The notes below the pieces were generated by a model, which was not told where the DNA came from, did no database searches, and worked only from the letters and a program-made list of their open reading frames with translations. Shown in pieces: positions 1 to 9,658 of a stretch of DNA of 60,534 bases; position 1 is the stretch's first letter, and every line of letters begins with the position of its first letter. The stretch covers positions 319,482 to 380,015 of the forward strand of contig NZ_UEGO01000031.1 of assembly GCF_900465345.1 (NCBI RefSeq), written 5' to 3'. The position numbers were made by a program, and so were the translations under genes. This stretch comes from Asaia bogorensis. GTDB taxonomy: Bacteria > Pseudomonadota > Alphaproteobacteria > Acetobacterales > Acetobacteraceae.

Positions 1-945
1 CCAAAGCTGCCGGTCACGATCGACATAGGCAAAATGGATATCCTGCTCCCGGGCAAGATCGTGATTGGGCACACTCCAGTACTTTCCATTGAAGGAATGC
101 AGGCGGGTGCCGTCGAAAAACATGGTCGCATCGGATGACTCGACCACGAATGTTGGATGCTCAGTAATACTTGAGAAATCGAGTTTCCAATCAACCGGCA
201 GCTTCCTGACATAGCCGTTATCGTTCAGCAGGAGCAGGGCGTTGGTCTCCAGCGCATATAATCTGAGATCAGGCTCGTTGTTCGGCGACTTGAATATCTC
301 TGCATCCCAGGGAAGGCGCAACGTGCGCAACCCGGTGAGATCCCTCAGGACTGTGCTCGCGGGCTCGCGAAGAAAAACCCGTTCTCCGATCTGATAGACG
401 AGAGCCCGCGAACTCGCATCGACCGGCCGCGCAGGACATGCAAGCAACTCATCCTCTGGCGGATCACACAGATACACGCCGTGGTCGCTGACGATGACAA
501 GACGCCCCTCATCTGTGAGGATGTTGCGAACATGCCCTACGCCACTCAGCTTCAATCTGGTAAATTCGAGCTGAAGTGGTGATATCCGCTCGCTCGTGGC
601 CTGCTGGGAAATTGCCAGGGAACCCCGCTGCAGAACCACAACGCGGCCATCGGAGAGGAACCGCACACCATCTGCGTCACTGGACTGATTAGGTCCATGG
701 TGAACATTGATCCGGTAAAAGCGACGACCGGAAAAGAAGTACAGAGAGCGCTGCGTGAGGAGATAGAGGTAACCCTGCCTGTCCTGGGATAGCCCATAGA
801 TGTACGAATTATCCACGCCATCGCGCTGCGTGAAACTCTGCATGGTCAGATCAGCATCACCTGCTCTGGCCTGCAAGGCGCCCCATCCCGAGAACATCAC
901 CGTAATCAGTGCAAAGCACCGGGCATGACAAAGGAAGGCCGACAT
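1..945 (-). CDS. Two-component-regulator propeller (Reg_prop) sensor protein, N-terminal part, truncated by the window edge
   Basis: An uninterrupted minus-strand frame of 315 codons starts at an ATG at 945 and runs off the left edge, so there is no stop. The first ~28 residues form a signal peptide with a hydrophobic core and an ARA-type cleavage site. Residues ~45-65 (IYGLSQDRQGYLYLLTQRSL) and the last visible residues (HFAYVDRDRQLW) have the spacing of Reg_prop beta-propeller blades. That points to a periplasmic sensor region, as found in hybrid histidine kinases and some diguanylate cyclases. The output domain lies outside the window, so the class is not known. An AAGGAAG ribosome-binding site lies about 14 nt upstream of the start. 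Confidence 0.6.
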   Translation of the reverse strand, partial: MSAFLCHARCFALITVMFSGWGALQARAGDADLTMQSFTQRDGVDNSYIYGLSQDRQGYLYLLTQRSLYFFSGRRFYRINVHHGPNQSSDADGVRFLSDGRVVVLQRGSLAISQQATSERISPLQLEFTRLKLSGVGHVRNILTDEGRLVIVSDHGVYLCDPPEDELLACPARPVDASSRALVYQIGERVFLREPASTVLRDLTGLRTLRLPWDAEIFKSPNNEPDLRLYALETNALLLLNDNGYVRKLPVDWKLDFSSITEHPTFVVESSDATMFFDGTRLHSFNGKYWSVPNHDLAREQDIHFAYVDRDRQLW

Positions 946-1157
946 CGGATGTGTCGCACCTTCCTTGTTCTGACGGCTGCGCAGGACGGAGATCAGATGT
1001 CGTTCCTCAACGCGTAAATGCGCTCTCTTTCGATACTCTAATACAACTACCAGACTCCGTCGTTAAAAACTCGCGATAGCTGGCGTTACGAATAGAGCGC
1101 ATGCCCAGTGCAATGGGTATCTATCATCTGCTGTAGATCATGCCCCCCTGATATCGG

Positions 1158-1748
1158 TCAGGCCGTATGCTGACGGTTGCTGACAATGCAGGCACCGGGC
1201 TCGATGCACGGATCCCACTTCTGGCCAGCAGGCGGACGCGGGCCAGCATAGGCAACGTCCTGACGGTTGCTGACAATGCAGGCACCGGGCTCGATGCACG
1301 GATCCCACTTCTGACCAGCAGGCGGACGCGGGCCAGCATAGGCAACGTCCTGACGGTTGCTGGCAATGCAGGCACCGGGCTCAATGCACGGATCCCACTT
1401 CTGGCCAGCAGGCGGACGCGGGCCAGCATAGGCAATGTCCTGACGGTTGCTGGCAATGCAGGCACCGGGCTCAATGCACGGATCCCACTTCTGACCAGCA
1501 GGCGGACGCGGGCCAGCATAGGCAACGTCCTGACGGTTGCTGGCAATGCAGGCACCGGGCTCAATGCACGGATCCCACTTCTGGCCAGCAGGCGGACGCG
1601 GGCCAGCATAAGCCACGCTCGAGGAAGTGGACAGAACATGATGGGAGTTATCAGGAAGGGACGCCGAAGCCGCAACCCCCAAGCCGAGAATGGATCCTGC
1701 AAAAGCAAGTACCGAGAGAGTTTTTGATGCTGCTATGACAATAGACAT
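1158..1748 (-). CDS. Secreted protein made of five 30-residue tandem repeats
   Basis: 196 aa. Residues 1-29 are a signal peptide ending in ASA. From about residue 45 to the C-terminus the protein is five copies of a 30-residue unit that begins VAYAGPRPPAGQKWDPC and continues with a second Cys (C-I-E-P-G-A-C). There are ten cysteines in regularly spaced pairs, Pro- and Gly-rich, with no recognised domain. Only Ala/Val varies between copies. I chose this frame because it alone has a signal peptide; two other frames are open across the repeats simply because the unit is 90 bp. GGATTG precedes the ATG. A cell-surface or periplasmic structural role, perhaps with disulfide-linked repeats, is inference only. 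Confidence 0.75.
   Translation of the reverse strand: MSIVIAASKTLSVLAFAGSILGLGVAASASLPDNSHHVLSTSSSVAYAGPRPPAGQKWDPCIEPGACIASNRQDVAYAGPRPPAGQKWDPCIEPGACIASNRQDIAYAGPRPPAGQKWDPCIEPGACIASNRQDVAYAGPRPPAGQKWDPCIEPGACIVSNRQDVAYAGPRPPAGQKWDPCIEPGACIVSNRQHTA
1171..1620. repeat. Five tandem 90-bp repeats
   Basis: Copies start at 1171, 1261, 1351, 1441 and 1531 and differ at only a few positions. Copies 1, 3 and 5 carry CTGGCC where 2 and 4 carry CTGACC (synonymous Gly codons). Copies 1 and 2 share one Ala-to-Val variant and copies 3-5 the other. The alternation suggests a 180-bp dimer was once duplicated. The last copy, next to the unique N-terminal coding region, is the most diverged at its edge. 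Confidence 0.95.
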
Positions 1749-2232
1749 GAGACCAATCCATTTACATACGAAAGCTTGATTGCCTATTTATACAATGGTC
1801 TCTTTTATGACTCTCGTCTTGCACAGTTATGGAATGATTTGGAGGAAGAGTTATATCAGGAAGACATATTTTGTATTGTTTAGTATTTATGAGTGATTTA
1901 TATTTCGTCTATATTTCCATTTATGAGATTATCATCCAACAGACCGGCCTTACCTGCTTTCGGTTAATTTCATATTAAACCGACTTACTTCCTCCGCTCT
2001 TGTTGAGATTTGAGGGCTATTTGCTCCCGGATTGCCGCCGCCGTGCAACTCCGCACCGCAACCATCCCCCTGCGGGAACGCACCACAACCCAATATGTGG
2101 ATCACAACGATTTTGGTTTGAATTAACGTGACAAACCCTTAAAGATCACACCGACTTTGGGATTTCTCGTGTGACAACAGCGATTCCTCTGCAGGCCCGG
2201 CCCCAAGGCTTTCTCGACTAAGGTCTTCTCAT
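1749..2232. promoter_or_regulatory. AT-rich divergent intergenic region upstream of the repeat protein and the sugar symporter
   Basis: This 484-bp gene-free stretch is clearly more AT-rich than its surroundings, most of all at 1760-1980. It must hold the promoters of both flanking genes. Visible structure: an imperfect palindrome CGGTT...AACCG at 1961-1982, and two direct copies of a GATCACAnCGAnTTTGG element at 2100-2116 and 2144-2160. No confident -35/-10 pair could be assigned. Confidence 0.5.
2100..2160. promoter_or_regulatory. Pair of direct repeats upstream of the sugar symporter
   Basis: GATCACAACGATTTTGG (2100-2116) and GATCACACCGACTTTGG (2144-2160) match at 15 of 17 positions. Their starts are 44 bp apart, about four helical turns, and the second ends ~70 bp before the symporter start. 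This is the geometry of paired regulator sites on one face of the DNA. The regulator is unknown. Confidence 0.4.
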
Positions 2233-3636
2233 ATGAGTAACGTTACCTCGTCCAACCCAGTAGAAACGAAGCTTCCGCTGGTTGGAAAAATGATGCTTGC
2301 TGCAATTCTCGCGGCAGTCGCAGGATTGATGTTCGGTCTCGATATCGGCGTCATCTCCGGCGCCCTTGGCTTCATTGCCAAGGAATTCCAGGCCAGTGAC
2401 ACCGCTCAGGAATGGATCGTTTCTTCCATGATGTTCGGCGCGGCCCTTGGGGCACTCATTGCCGGCCGTCTTTCCTATAGCCTCGGCCGCAAGAAGGCGC
2501 TTGTCTTCAGTGCTGCCCTGTTCGTGATCGGCGCCATATGCTGTGTCGTGGCCCATTCTGTCGCTCTGCTGATCATCGCGCGCGCCATTCTCGGGCTTGC
2601 CATCGGTATCGCGAGCTTCGTCGCGCCGCTTTACATTTCGGAAGTGGCTGATGAACAGCATCGCGGTAGCCTGATTTCGGTGTATCAGCTCATGATCACC
2701 ATCGGGATTTTGCTCGCCTTCATCTCTGATGCCATGTTTGCTTATTCTGGGTCATGGCGCTGGATGCTCGGTATCGTCGCCGTTCCGGGTGCTGTGTTCC
2801 TTGTGGGCTCACTTTTCCTACCCGATAGCCCGCGTTGGCTGATGCTGCGTGGCCGTCACGCTGAGGCGCTCGAAACGCTGGCCTCGCTGCGCGCCTCGCG
2901 TGCCGAAGCCGAGAGCGAAATCCGTGACATCGAGGAAGGCCTGCAACAGAAGCAGCGCGGCTTTTCGATGTTCCTAGAAAACCCGAACTTCCGTCGCTCC
3001 GTCATGCTCGGCATTGGTCTGCAAATCGTCCAGCAGCTCACCGGCATCAACATCGTCATGTACTACGCCCCGCGTATCTTCGAAGTTGCCGGCTTCGGTC
3101 AGGACGGGCAGATGTGGGGCACCGCCATTGTCGGTCTGGTCAACATGCTGGCTACTTTCATCGCCATCGGTTTCGTCGATCGCTGGGGTCGTCGCCCGAT
3201 GCTCGTCGCCGGCTTCGTCATCATGGCCATTGGCATGGGTGCGCTCGCGATCCTGCTTTCCTTCGGCCAGGATTCGAGCACGATGATGCATTATCTCTCG
3301 GTCGGGGTTCTGCTGCTCTTCATCACGGGCTTTGCTTTCTCTGCCGGCCCGCTCATCTGGGTGCTTTGCGCCGAGGTGCAGCCGCTCCAGGGTCGTGATT
3401 TCGGCATTGCCTGCTCGACCTTCACCAACTGGATTGCGAACATGGTCGTAGGCGCCACGTTCCTGACGCTGCTTGGCACACTGGGCGCCTCGCACACCTT
3501 CTGGCTGTATGCTGCGCTCAATGCAGTGTTCATTCTCGTCACCCTCGCCTTCGTGCCTGAGACACGTGGCGTGTCGCTGGAGTCTCTCGAGCACAAGCTC
3601 AACAAGGGTATCCGCCTGCGCGACATCGGTCGCTGA
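2233..3636 (+). CDS. MFS sugar/H+ symporter (GalP/XylE type)
   Basis: 467 aa with twelve predicted membrane spans, the usual length for the sugar porter family. Signatures: [11 protein letters not shown] in TM1, GRKKAL in the loop after TM2, PLYISEVAD after TM4, LPDSPRWLM before the central loop, [16 protein letters not shown] in TM7, DRWGRRPM, and a C-terminal [10 protein letters not shown]. These place it with GalP, AraE and XylE, so proton-driven uptake of a hexose or pentose at the inner membrane is expected. The substrate cannot be read from the sequence. AAGG lies 9 nt before the ATG, and a strong terminator follows, so it is probably transcribed alone under the region with the two direct repeats. 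Confidence 0.92.
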   Translation: MSNVTSSNPVETKLPLVGKMMLAAILAAVAGLMFGLDIGVISGALGFIAKEFQASDTAQEWIVSSMMFGAALGALIAGRLSYSLGRKKALVFSAALFVIGAICCVVAHSVALLIIARAILGLAIGIASFVAPLYISEVADEQHRGSLISVYQLMITIGILLAFISDAMFAYSGSWRWMLGIVAVPGAVFLVGSLFLPDSPRWLMLRGRHAEALETLASLRASRAEAESEIRDIEEGLQQKQRGFSMFLENPNFRRSVMLGIGLQIVQQLTGINIVMYYAPRIFEVAGFGQDGQMWGTAIVGLVNMLATFIAIGFVDRWGRRPMLVAGFVIMAIGMGALAILLSFGQDSSTMMHYLSVGVLLLFITGFAFSAGPLIWVLCAEVQPLQGRDFGIACSTFTNWIANMVVGATFLTLLGTLGASHTFWLYAALNAVFILVTLAFVPETRGVSLESLEHKLNKGIRLRDIGR

Positions 3637-3666
3637 AACACACGTGACGTGTGACGCACAGGTCAT

Positions 3667-3698
3667 GGGCTCCGCAGTCACTGCGGGGCCCTTTTTTT
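3667..3698 (+). terminator. Intrinsic terminator of the sugar symporter gene
   Basis: An 11-bp stem (GGGCTCCGCAG / CTGCGGGGCCC, one G-T pair) with a TCA loop is followed by seven T residues. It lies 31 bp after the symporter stop and ends 45 bp before ispDF. Confidence 0.9.
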
Positions 3699-3742
3699 CT
3701 TGGCTTGACGCGGCAGGGACAAATCCCCATTCCCTGAACATC

Positions 3743-4906
3743 ATGCGTATTGCTGCCATCCTCCTCGCCGCCGGTTCCGGTCGCCGCTTCGCTGATGCCA
3801 GCGCCGCGCCGGCCACCGGCCTGTCCGCCATGCCAAAGCAGTACCTCCTGCTTGGTGGCAAAACCGTCATTCGCCACGCGGCCGAAGCGCTGCGCGACCA
3901 TGTGACCCTCATCCAGCCGGTCGGTAATGACCCGCTACTGCTGCAGGCCCTCGATGGGATCGAGACATTACCGCCTGTCGCAGGTGGGCGTGAGCGTCAG
4001 GACAGCGTGCGCGCCGGGCTTGAGGCCCTAGCACGCCTGCCTGAGCCACCCGATCTTGTTCTGGTCCATGATGGCGCACGCCCCTACGTGCCAGCCGAGG
4101 TGGTACGGAACGTGCTCAAGGCGCTTGAAAAGCATCCGGGTGCGATACCAGCGGTTGCTGTGGCGGATACGCTCAAGCGCGGTCGCGACGGCCTGGTCGA
4201 CACAACCGTTTGCCGCGACTCCCTGTGGCGTGCCCAGACCCCGCAAGGCTTCCATTTCCCGCTTCTGCTCGACCTGCACCGCACACATCAGGGGCCTGTC
4301 ACCGATGACGCCGCCCTGCTCGAAGCCGCGGGTCATCCGGTCGCCCTCGTTCAGGGCGCTGAAGATAATATCAAACTGACCCTACCGGAGGATCTCGTGC
4401 GTCTCGAAAGACTGCTCGGCTCGACCCCACTCCCGCGCACTGGGCTGGGCTATGACGTTCATGCCTTCGAGGCCGGCCGTCCCCTGATCCTCTGTGGTAT
4501 CACCATCCCCCATGATCGCGGGCTGGCGGGCCATTCCGACGCTGATGTCGGTATCCACACCCTGTGCGACGCCATCTATGGTGCGCTCGCCGAGGGAGAT
4601 ATCGGCCGCCATTTTCCGCCTACGGATAATGAGTGGAAGGATATGGATTCCGCACGTTTCCTAATTCATGCGGGCGAGCGTATTCGCCAGCGCGGCGGCA
4701 TGCTGATCAATGCCGATGTAACGCTCATCTGCGAGCGTCCCAAGATCGGCCCTCACGCTCAGGCTATGCGCGAACGCCTTGCCTCGTTGCTTCAGGTCGA
4801 TGTGGACCGCATATCGGTCAAGGCAACCACCTCCGAGCGCCTTGGCTTCACGGGCCGCGAAGAGGGTATTGCCGCCACGGCTGTCGCCACAGTGCTCGTT
4901 CCCTGA
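3743..4906 (+). CDS. ispDF: Bifunctional IspD/IspF of the MEP isoprenoid pathway
   Basis: 387 aa. The N-terminal half is IspD (2-C-methyl-D-erythritol 4-phosphate cytidylyltransferase): [13 protein letters not shown] nucleotide loop, then [22 protein letters not shown] and WRAQTPQGF. The C-terminal half, from about residue 232, is IspF (2,4-cyclodiphosphate synthase): GLGYDVHAF, the metal-binding AGHSDADV, and the C-terminal [18 protein letters not shown]. The fusion is common in alphaproteobacteria and lets one protein catalyse two non-consecutive steps. A short insert (residues ~14-27) separates the nucleotide loop from KQY. The frame is open further upstream, but ATG 3743 matches the family N-terminus and avoids overlap with the preceding terminator. 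Confidence 0.95.
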   Translation: MRIAAILLAAGSGRRFADASAAPATGLSAMPKQYLLLGGKTVIRHAAEALRDHVTLIQPVGNDPLLLQALDGIETLPPVAGGRERQDSVRAGLEALARLPEPPDLVLVHDGARPYVPAEVVRNVLKALEKHPGAIPAVAVADTLKRGRDGLVDTTVCRDSLWRAQTPQGFHFPLLLDLHRTHQGPVTDDAALLEAAGHPVALVQGAEDNIKLTLPEDLVRLERLLGSTPLPRTGLGYDVHAFEAGRPLILCGITIPHDRGLAGHSDADVGIHTLCDAIYGALAEGDIGRHFPPTDNEWKDMDSARFLIHAGERIRQRGGMLINADVTLICERPKIGPHAQAMRERLASLLQVDVDRISVKATTSERLGFTGREEGIAATAVATVLVP

Positions 4907-4932
4907 GCGAGATACAGAGCGTGTAAAAGCAG

Positions 4933-4960
4933 AAAGCCCGGCCATTGCGCCGGGCTTTTT
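4933..4960 (+). terminator. Intrinsic terminator of ispDF
   Basis: A perfect 10-bp stem AAAGCCCGGC / GCCGGGCTTT with a 6-nt loop runs into a T-tract, 26 bp after the ispDF stop. Confidence 0.93.
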
Positions 4961-5052
4961 CGTTGCTGTGCAGCAAGGGTGGCAAGAGCTGCGCCCTTGG
5001 ACGGTTCATGCCGTGCGATCTTGCCTCCCGGCGGAGGCCGGATGAGCGAAAC

Positions 5053-5226
5053 TCAGCCTTTGATGGCGCAGATCACAACAATGACCGGGGTTGCTGCAAG
5101 GAGCAGCCAGACATTCTGGACGCAACGTGCCACGAAATGGGCAGAACGCACCTTGAACGGAATACGACGAATGAGATTTGCAGCAGCGGCGTTCTCATCC
5201 AGCACGGCCTGAATACGAGAAGACAT
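5053..5226 (-). CDS. Small single-span membrane protein, unknown function
   Basis: 57 aa. Residues 1-38 are polar to basic (RRIPFKVRSAHFVARC) and residues ~39-54 form one hydrophobic span (VWLLLAATPVIVVICA). The start at 5226 is preceded by AAGGATCAGGT, a good ribosome-binding site; an in-frame TTG 15 nt upstream lacks one. It is convergent with ispDF and lies beyond the ATP12 gene, separated from it by 133 bp, so it is probably transcribed alone. I do not recognise a family. Confidence 0.6.
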   Translation of the reverse strand: MSSRIQAVLDENAAAANLIRRIPFKVRSAHFVARCVQNVWLLLAATPVIVVICAIKG

Positions 5227-5359
5227 ACCTGATCCTTGCACAAATTCTTCCGATTACCTGACAACCCTCTAATAAATCGCGAAGAGCTGGTCGAGTAACC
5301 AATGGTCACCGAGTGTGATGACCACTGAAGGCAAGGGTTAAAGGCCGATCATGGCAAAA

Positions 5360-6091
5360 TCATGCCTGATTCGTCTCAGCTCCGTAAGAAAGCTCCAGAT
5401 ACCGTAACGCAATTTCCACATCTGCCGCGTTGCGATCAATCTCCTGCATCAGCGCGGCATCCTCGCCCCATTGCGCCATCTGATGCCGCTCCTCGACACT
5501 GGCCATCAGCCGTGCCGAGGCAGCGTCCACCCATCCCTCGACCAGGCCGATCGCCAGAATCAGGCTTCCCGTTGCAGGTGCGCAGATTGCGGCACAGGTC
5601 AGGGCTGCATCATCCATACGCTCAAGGGCGGCCCCGTAGGCTTTTTGAAGCTCAGGAGCGATGGAGAGCGGCAGAAGACTGCGCGTGACCTGAGGCAAAA
5701 CACCATGCCTGCTGCCAAACAGGGCCAGAACCGGATCAAACAGAGAATCCTGCTCCCGGCCAAGAGACCCGACAGCCCGGTAACAAAGCAGATCGTTTTC
5801 ACCATAAGCGCTAAGGCCACCAATGATCTGCTCGCGGTCAGGCCGGACACGCTCGATTTCCGTACCAGCCATCTGCGTCATGGGCAGATCTGCGGTCCGA
5901 AAGGCCTCTCCTTCGGGGATGGCCCGCCACTCGGCAGCAATAGCATCAGCCAGCCTTGCAGAGGATGTGGTCAGCATATTTCCGCCGGGCAGTCTGAAAG
6001 GGCGCCCATCAAGCATGACGGCGTAATGCCCATCGGGCCCATACGCTGCGACTTCAACGGCTTTCCAGAAACGTTTGATCGTCTGGCTCAA
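5360..6091 (-). CDS. ATP12-family chaperone for F1-ATPase assembly
   Basis: 243 aa, typical for bacterial and mitochondrial ATP12 proteins, which bind the F1 alpha subunit during ATP synthase assembly. Recognisable segments are the N-terminal KRFWKAVEV..., the LDGRPFRLPGG strand, AEWRAI, a DLLCYRA segment and a C-terminal helical region with GSLILAIGLVEG. The start is a TTG that overlaps the TGA of the upstream asmA gene, with GGGGA 8 nt before it, so it is translationally coupled. Last gene of the rarA-rluC-asmA cluster. Confidence 0.88.
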   Translation of the reverse strand: MSQTIKRFWKAVEVAAYGPDGHYAVMLDGRPFRLPGGNMLTTSSARLADAIAAEWRAIPEGEAFRTADLPMTQMAGTEIERVRPDREQIIGGLSAYGENDLLCYRAVGSLGREQDSLFDPVLALFGSRHGVLPQVTRSLLPLSIAPELQKAYGAALERMDDAALTCAAICAPATGSLILAIGLVEGWVDAASARLMASVEERHQMAQWGEDAALMQEIDRNAADVEIALRYLELSYGAETNQA

Positions 6092-8646
6092 TGCAATATC
6101 CCCAAACCATGCAGCAATTCAGAGGCCTGCGAATGCTTCTTGCGCTCGGGCGCTGCCTCACCTGACGTATTCTCACGCGCTGCGGAGAGGATATCGGGAC
6201 AGGTATCGGGCTGGCTGCCGCCGATTGTCAGCTGGAACCGCCCCCCTACGGTTGCCTCCTGGCTTGCCTTGGGTGCCTCGAGCGTTCCCTTGACCAGTAC
6301 CGGAGTTGAGGCCCCGGTGCCGCCAAAGCCGATACGCGGCACCAGATGCAGGTCGAGCATTTCGTCAGCGAGACCGTAAACACCGTGGCCAGACAGGGTA
6401 AGCGCACCAGCCTCCATACCGATCGTATCGAGTTGGGCCTGCCCTCCCTCGAACCGGGCGTGAAGCCCAAGGCAGCGCACCGGCAGTTCACGATGCGAAA
6501 GCAGCGAGCGCGCTGCATCGCCCAAATAGGCCCCAAGCCTGCTGGTATCGATCGTGCCACCCACCATGGAAAGGCCCAGATGCCCCTGCAGGGTGTCGCG
6601 CATCGCTGCGCGTGTCTCACCCCGTGCATCGAGCTCACCCACCAGCATCAGCGGCCCGTGAAACAGGTCCGGAATAGACAGCAGGGTCTGCGCCAGCGTG
6701 GCCGGGAAGAGTACCGGAGAGAAAACGACACTGACAGAGGCTGGCGACCCACTCCGGTCGTAAACGGCACGCCCGGCAAGCGTCATGCCATTGCCCGACC
6801 CCTTGATAGAGTCGATGGCCAGCTTTGCGTTATTCAACGCAATATGCCCGGAGACATCGCTGTAATCATCACCATTGAAACGCAGTTTCGCGACAGAAAC
6901 ATCGATCGATGCCTGCCCCCGGTCAATGAAGCGCTGCAAGCCAGTTGTGCTACCGGCTTTGTCCGCAACGTCGGTGGGTACAGCCGACATACCTGCCGGA
7001 TGAGGTATCACGGCGCTGTGTCCTGATGCCCCGACTTGACCTGCTATCGGCATTTGGACAGATGGGGCTGCCGTCGATGCGGGAGACGAGGCCTCAGCGG
7101 CGCCCGAGCCGGATGGCGCAGCAGTTTGCGCTGCCTCTCCGGTCTTGTCATGACGCCGTCCCAGCCAGAGATCCTTGAGAGCGTCAAGATCGAGAGCCGA
7201 GAACCGGACTGTTCCCTCTATGGCGGATGGGAGGGGGGCTTTGACCGAAGCATCGATCACACCCGTCGCCTCATGGCTTGTCAGGGTCAGTCCCTTGATC
7301 TGAATGGATCCGGACGCATCGCGCTGCACTTCACCTTTAAGCGCCACGTCGTGCAGCATTGCCTGCATGACATCGAGCGTGCGTGCCTGCCCCTCCAGAG
7401 ACAGCGCGGACTCGTCTGCACCGATCTGGCCCGACAGGTGGGCTGTGAGCCCCGTACCTGTCCCGATCTTGGCGGCATCCCGAAGATCCACCGCTACCGG
7501 AAGCGGCGTCGCAAGCCCCGATTGCCAGGCCGCGCCAGCCTGGGCCAAGGTTCCAAAACGCCCCTGCAGAGCTATGCCTGATGCCAGATCGCTGATCACG
7601 TCACCATTGACGACAGCACTCACCGCCAGAGCCGATGAAAGCGTGTCGGCATCGACATGCGCCGCGCTGAATGTCAGCCCGCGCCATGTCGGGCTGGAAT
7701 CGGCATGCAGATGCACATGGTTGATACCCAGACGGGAAAGACCAAGACCGGCCTCTTCCGTTTGCGGGTCAGCATCAAACACCCCGATCTCGCCCCCAAG
7801 CCCTTTCACATCGGGCAGATTGGCATGGGGGAATAAGGATTCGACATCCTTGAGCGAGGCCAGTTCACCACGCAATACGCCCGAGAAACCATGGAAGTGG
7901 CGCATATCGGTAATCTGGCCATCGAAATTGAGCCAGTCCTGCTGCTTGCCGTCATTGCCCAATGTCGCGCCAAGACTCACGGCCCAGGGGGGATTGCTCC
8001 CCTGGAACAGCGAAAGCGGCCCGATATGGCCGTTGACCCGGAACGGTACGTCCCCGCGGCGCCCGTGGACATCGAGATAGGGAGAAGGAGAAGAAAGACC
8101 GTCAAACTCGGCCCGTTCCACGCTTAACGTCCCACCATGATGCCCCTGCCGGTCATCCAGGGAAATCCTGATGTTATCGAGCTTCGCAGAGCCAATCTGC
8201 AACTTCCATCGGGCTTGCGGGCGAGACACGTGTCCCGATGAAGCGCCGGTTTTACCCGAGGGAGGATGAAACACCCAGTTCGCCTGACCGGACTCGTCGC
8301 GATGCAGGATTGCCGCACCGCGCATCACCGTCAGGTTTTCAAGACGGATCTCGCGCCAGAGCAACGGAATGAGCGCGATCGACGCGCGGATGTCGCGTGC
8401 GCGCAGCATCGGCGTCACGCCATCGCCCCCTTCGTCAGACAGCGTGACCTGATAGGCACTGAAGGACGGCCAGGGCAGTACGCCCACCGAGAAACGCGCC
8501 ATTGCGAGATCACGGCCGGTCTGTCGCTTGACCGCGGCAATCACATCCTCCTTCAGCGATGAACGATCGATCAGGATATGGGCCGTCACGGCCAGGCCTG
8601 CCGCCAGCACCAGAATGACGATGAGCGCCGCAGTCAGACGTTTCAT
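6088..8646 (-). CDS. AsmA-family protein
   Basis: 852 aa. An N-terminal signal anchor (residues ~4-24) is followed by the AsmA-type opening LPWPSFSAYQVTLSD, long beta-rich periplasmic repeats, a low-complexity Ala/Ser/Pro linker (about residues 535-600) and a C-terminal AsmA_2-like region ending in FQLTIGGSQPD and a Cys-containing tail. AsmA-like proteins are thought to form beta-groove bridges for phospholipid transport or outer-membrane assembly; the role here is inferred from the family. ATG 8646 has AAGGA 8 nt upstream and lies 16 bp after rluC. The longer frame starting inside rluC is rejected. Its TGA overlaps the TTG start of the ATP12 gene. Confidence 0.85.
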   Translation of the reverse strand: MKRLTAALIVILVLAAGLAVTAHILIDRSSLKEDVIAAVKRQTGRDLAMARFSVGVLPWPSFSAYQVTLSDEGGDGVTPMLRARDIRASIALIPLLWREIRLENLTVMRGAAILHRDESGQANWVFHPPSGKTGASSGHVSRPQARWKLQIGSAKLDNIRISLDDRQGHHGGTLSVERAEFDGLSSPSPYLDVHGRRGDVPFRVNGHIGPLSLFQGSNPPWAVSLGATLGNDGKQQDWLNFDGQITDMRHFHGFSGVLRGELASLKDVESLFPHANLPDVKGLGGEIGVFDADPQTEEAGLGLSRLGINHVHLHADSSPTWRGLTFSAAHVDADTLSSALAVSAVVNGDVISDLASGIALQGRFGTLAQAGAAWQSGLATPLPVAVDLRDAAKIGTGTGLTAHLSGQIGADESALSLEGQARTLDVMQAMLHDVALKGEVQRDASGSIQIKGLTLTSHEATGVIDASVKAPLPSAIEGTVRFSALDLDALKDLWLGRRHDKTGEAAQTAAPSGSGAAEASSPASTAAPSVQMPIAGQVGASGHSAVIPHPAGMSAVPTDVADKAGSTTGLQRFIDRGQASIDVSVAKLRFNGDDYSDVSGHIALNNAKLAIDSIKGSGNGMTLAGRAVYDRSGSPASVSVVFSPVLFPATLAQTLLSIPDLFHGPLMLVGELDARGETRAAMRDTLQGHLGLSMVGGTIDTSRLGAYLGDAARSLLSHRELPVRCLGLHARFEGGQAQLDTIGMEAGALTLSGHGVYGLADEMLDLHLVPRIGFGGTGASTPVLVKGTLEAPKASQEATVGGRFQLTIGGSQPDTCPDILSAARENTSGEAAPERKKHSQASELLHGLGILH

Positions 8647-8662
8647 TTGACGAGTTCCTTGG

Positions 8663-9658
8663 TCATTTCCTGCCGGTCTTGCCCCCGATCCGTTCGGGGC
8701 GCGGCGTCTCACCGGCGGTAAAGCCGAGATCCTTGAATGTGTCACGCATATGGGGCGGCAATGGGGCCGCTACGCGCAGGCGACCACCGGCAGGATGCGG
8801 AAACTCCAGTGCACGCGCATGAAGATGCAACCTGTCGATAAAACCCTCCATATGCGCGGCCTTGCCACCATATTTCGGGTCGCCAAGAATAGGCGTACCG
8901 AGGGTTTCGCAATGTACGCGCAGCTGATGGGTGCGGCCTGTGAGTGGCTTGAGCGCAAGCCATGAGAGGCGTTTGCCCGCCGCATCGACCACCTCATAAT
9001 CGGTCTTGGCCACCACGGCATCTTCGTCATCACGCGTGGCGGCAATCATGAGGGCGCCGTTACCGGCCCCAAGCTTTGCAAGCGGCTGATCGATCACACC
9101 TGAGCCGGGCATGGGGCGTCCGACGACAATCGCCCAGTAGGTCTTGTCCACATCGCGCCCGCGAAAGGCTGCGGCCAGCTTGGCGGCAACGCCTGGTGTA
9201 CGGGCGACCAGCAACAGACCGGACGTGTCGCGGTCGATGCGATGCACGAGGCGCGGCCGGTCAGGCAGATCGCCACGCAGGCCATCGAGCATCATGTCGA
9301 TATGCTTGGTGATACCGGGTCCGCCCTGCGTGGGCAGGCCGGATGGCTTGTCGAGCACGATCACCTGATCGTCACGATAGACCACCATGCGCTCGATCTC
9401 GCGGGCCAACTGCGGGTCCAGCGGGGCCGGACGGTCGGCCTGCGCCGCCATCGGCGCAGGCAGAGGCGGGATGCGCAGGCTCTGGCCGGGGGCAAGACGG
9501 CTTGCACCAGTCACGCGCTTGCCATCGAGACGCACCTGCCCTGTGCGGCACAGCTTTTGCAGCGCCCCCTGGGTGAGGTCGGGATAATGGCGGCGGAACC
9601 AGCGATCGAGGCGCATATCGGCCTCATCTTCACTGACAATACGGGTCGTAACACTCAT
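8663..9658 (-). CDS. rluC: RluC/RluD-type 23S rRNA pseudouridine synthase
   Basis: 331 aa. An N-terminal S4 RNA-binding domain (residues ~12-65) precedes the RluA-family catalytic domain with the motif RLVHRIDRDTSGLLLVA, whose Asp is the nucleophile for uridine isomerisation. LTGRTHQLRVH and GDPKYGG further downstream confirm the family. The S4 domain and length favour RluC/RluD over RluA. The ATG overlaps the rarA stop as ATGA, so the two are translationally coupled. Whether the targets are the RluC or RluD sites in 23S rRNA is not decided here. Confidence 0.9.
   Translation of the reverse strand: MSVTTRIVSEDEADMRLDRWFRRHYPDLTQGALQKLCRTGQVRLDGKRVTGASRLAPGQSLRIPPLPAPMAAQADRPAPLDPQLAREIERMVVYRDDQVIVLDKPSGLPTQGGPGITKHIDMMLDGLRGDLPDRPRLVHRIDRDTSGLLLVARTPGVAAKLAAAFRGRDVDKTYWAIVVGRPMPGSGVIDQPLAKLGAGNGALMIAATRDDEDAVVAKTDYEVVDAAGKRLSWLALKPLTGRTHQLRVHCETLGTPILGDPKYGGKAAHMEGFIDRLHLHARALEFPHPAGGRLRVAAPLPPHMRDTFKDLGFTAGETPRPERIGGKTGRK

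Noticed and set aside
1171-1620. CRISPR-like array
   Set aside because: The repeats are contiguous 90-bp units with no unique spacers and encode protein.
1124-1727. Two other long frames across the 90-bp repeats, one on each strand
   Set aside because: They are open only because the repeat unit is a multiple of three. The minus frame 1158-1748 has a signal peptide and ribosome-binding site; the others do not.
2974-3912. 312-codon minus-strand frame inside the sugar symporter and ispDF
   Set aside because: Antisense to two certain genes and without domain signatures.
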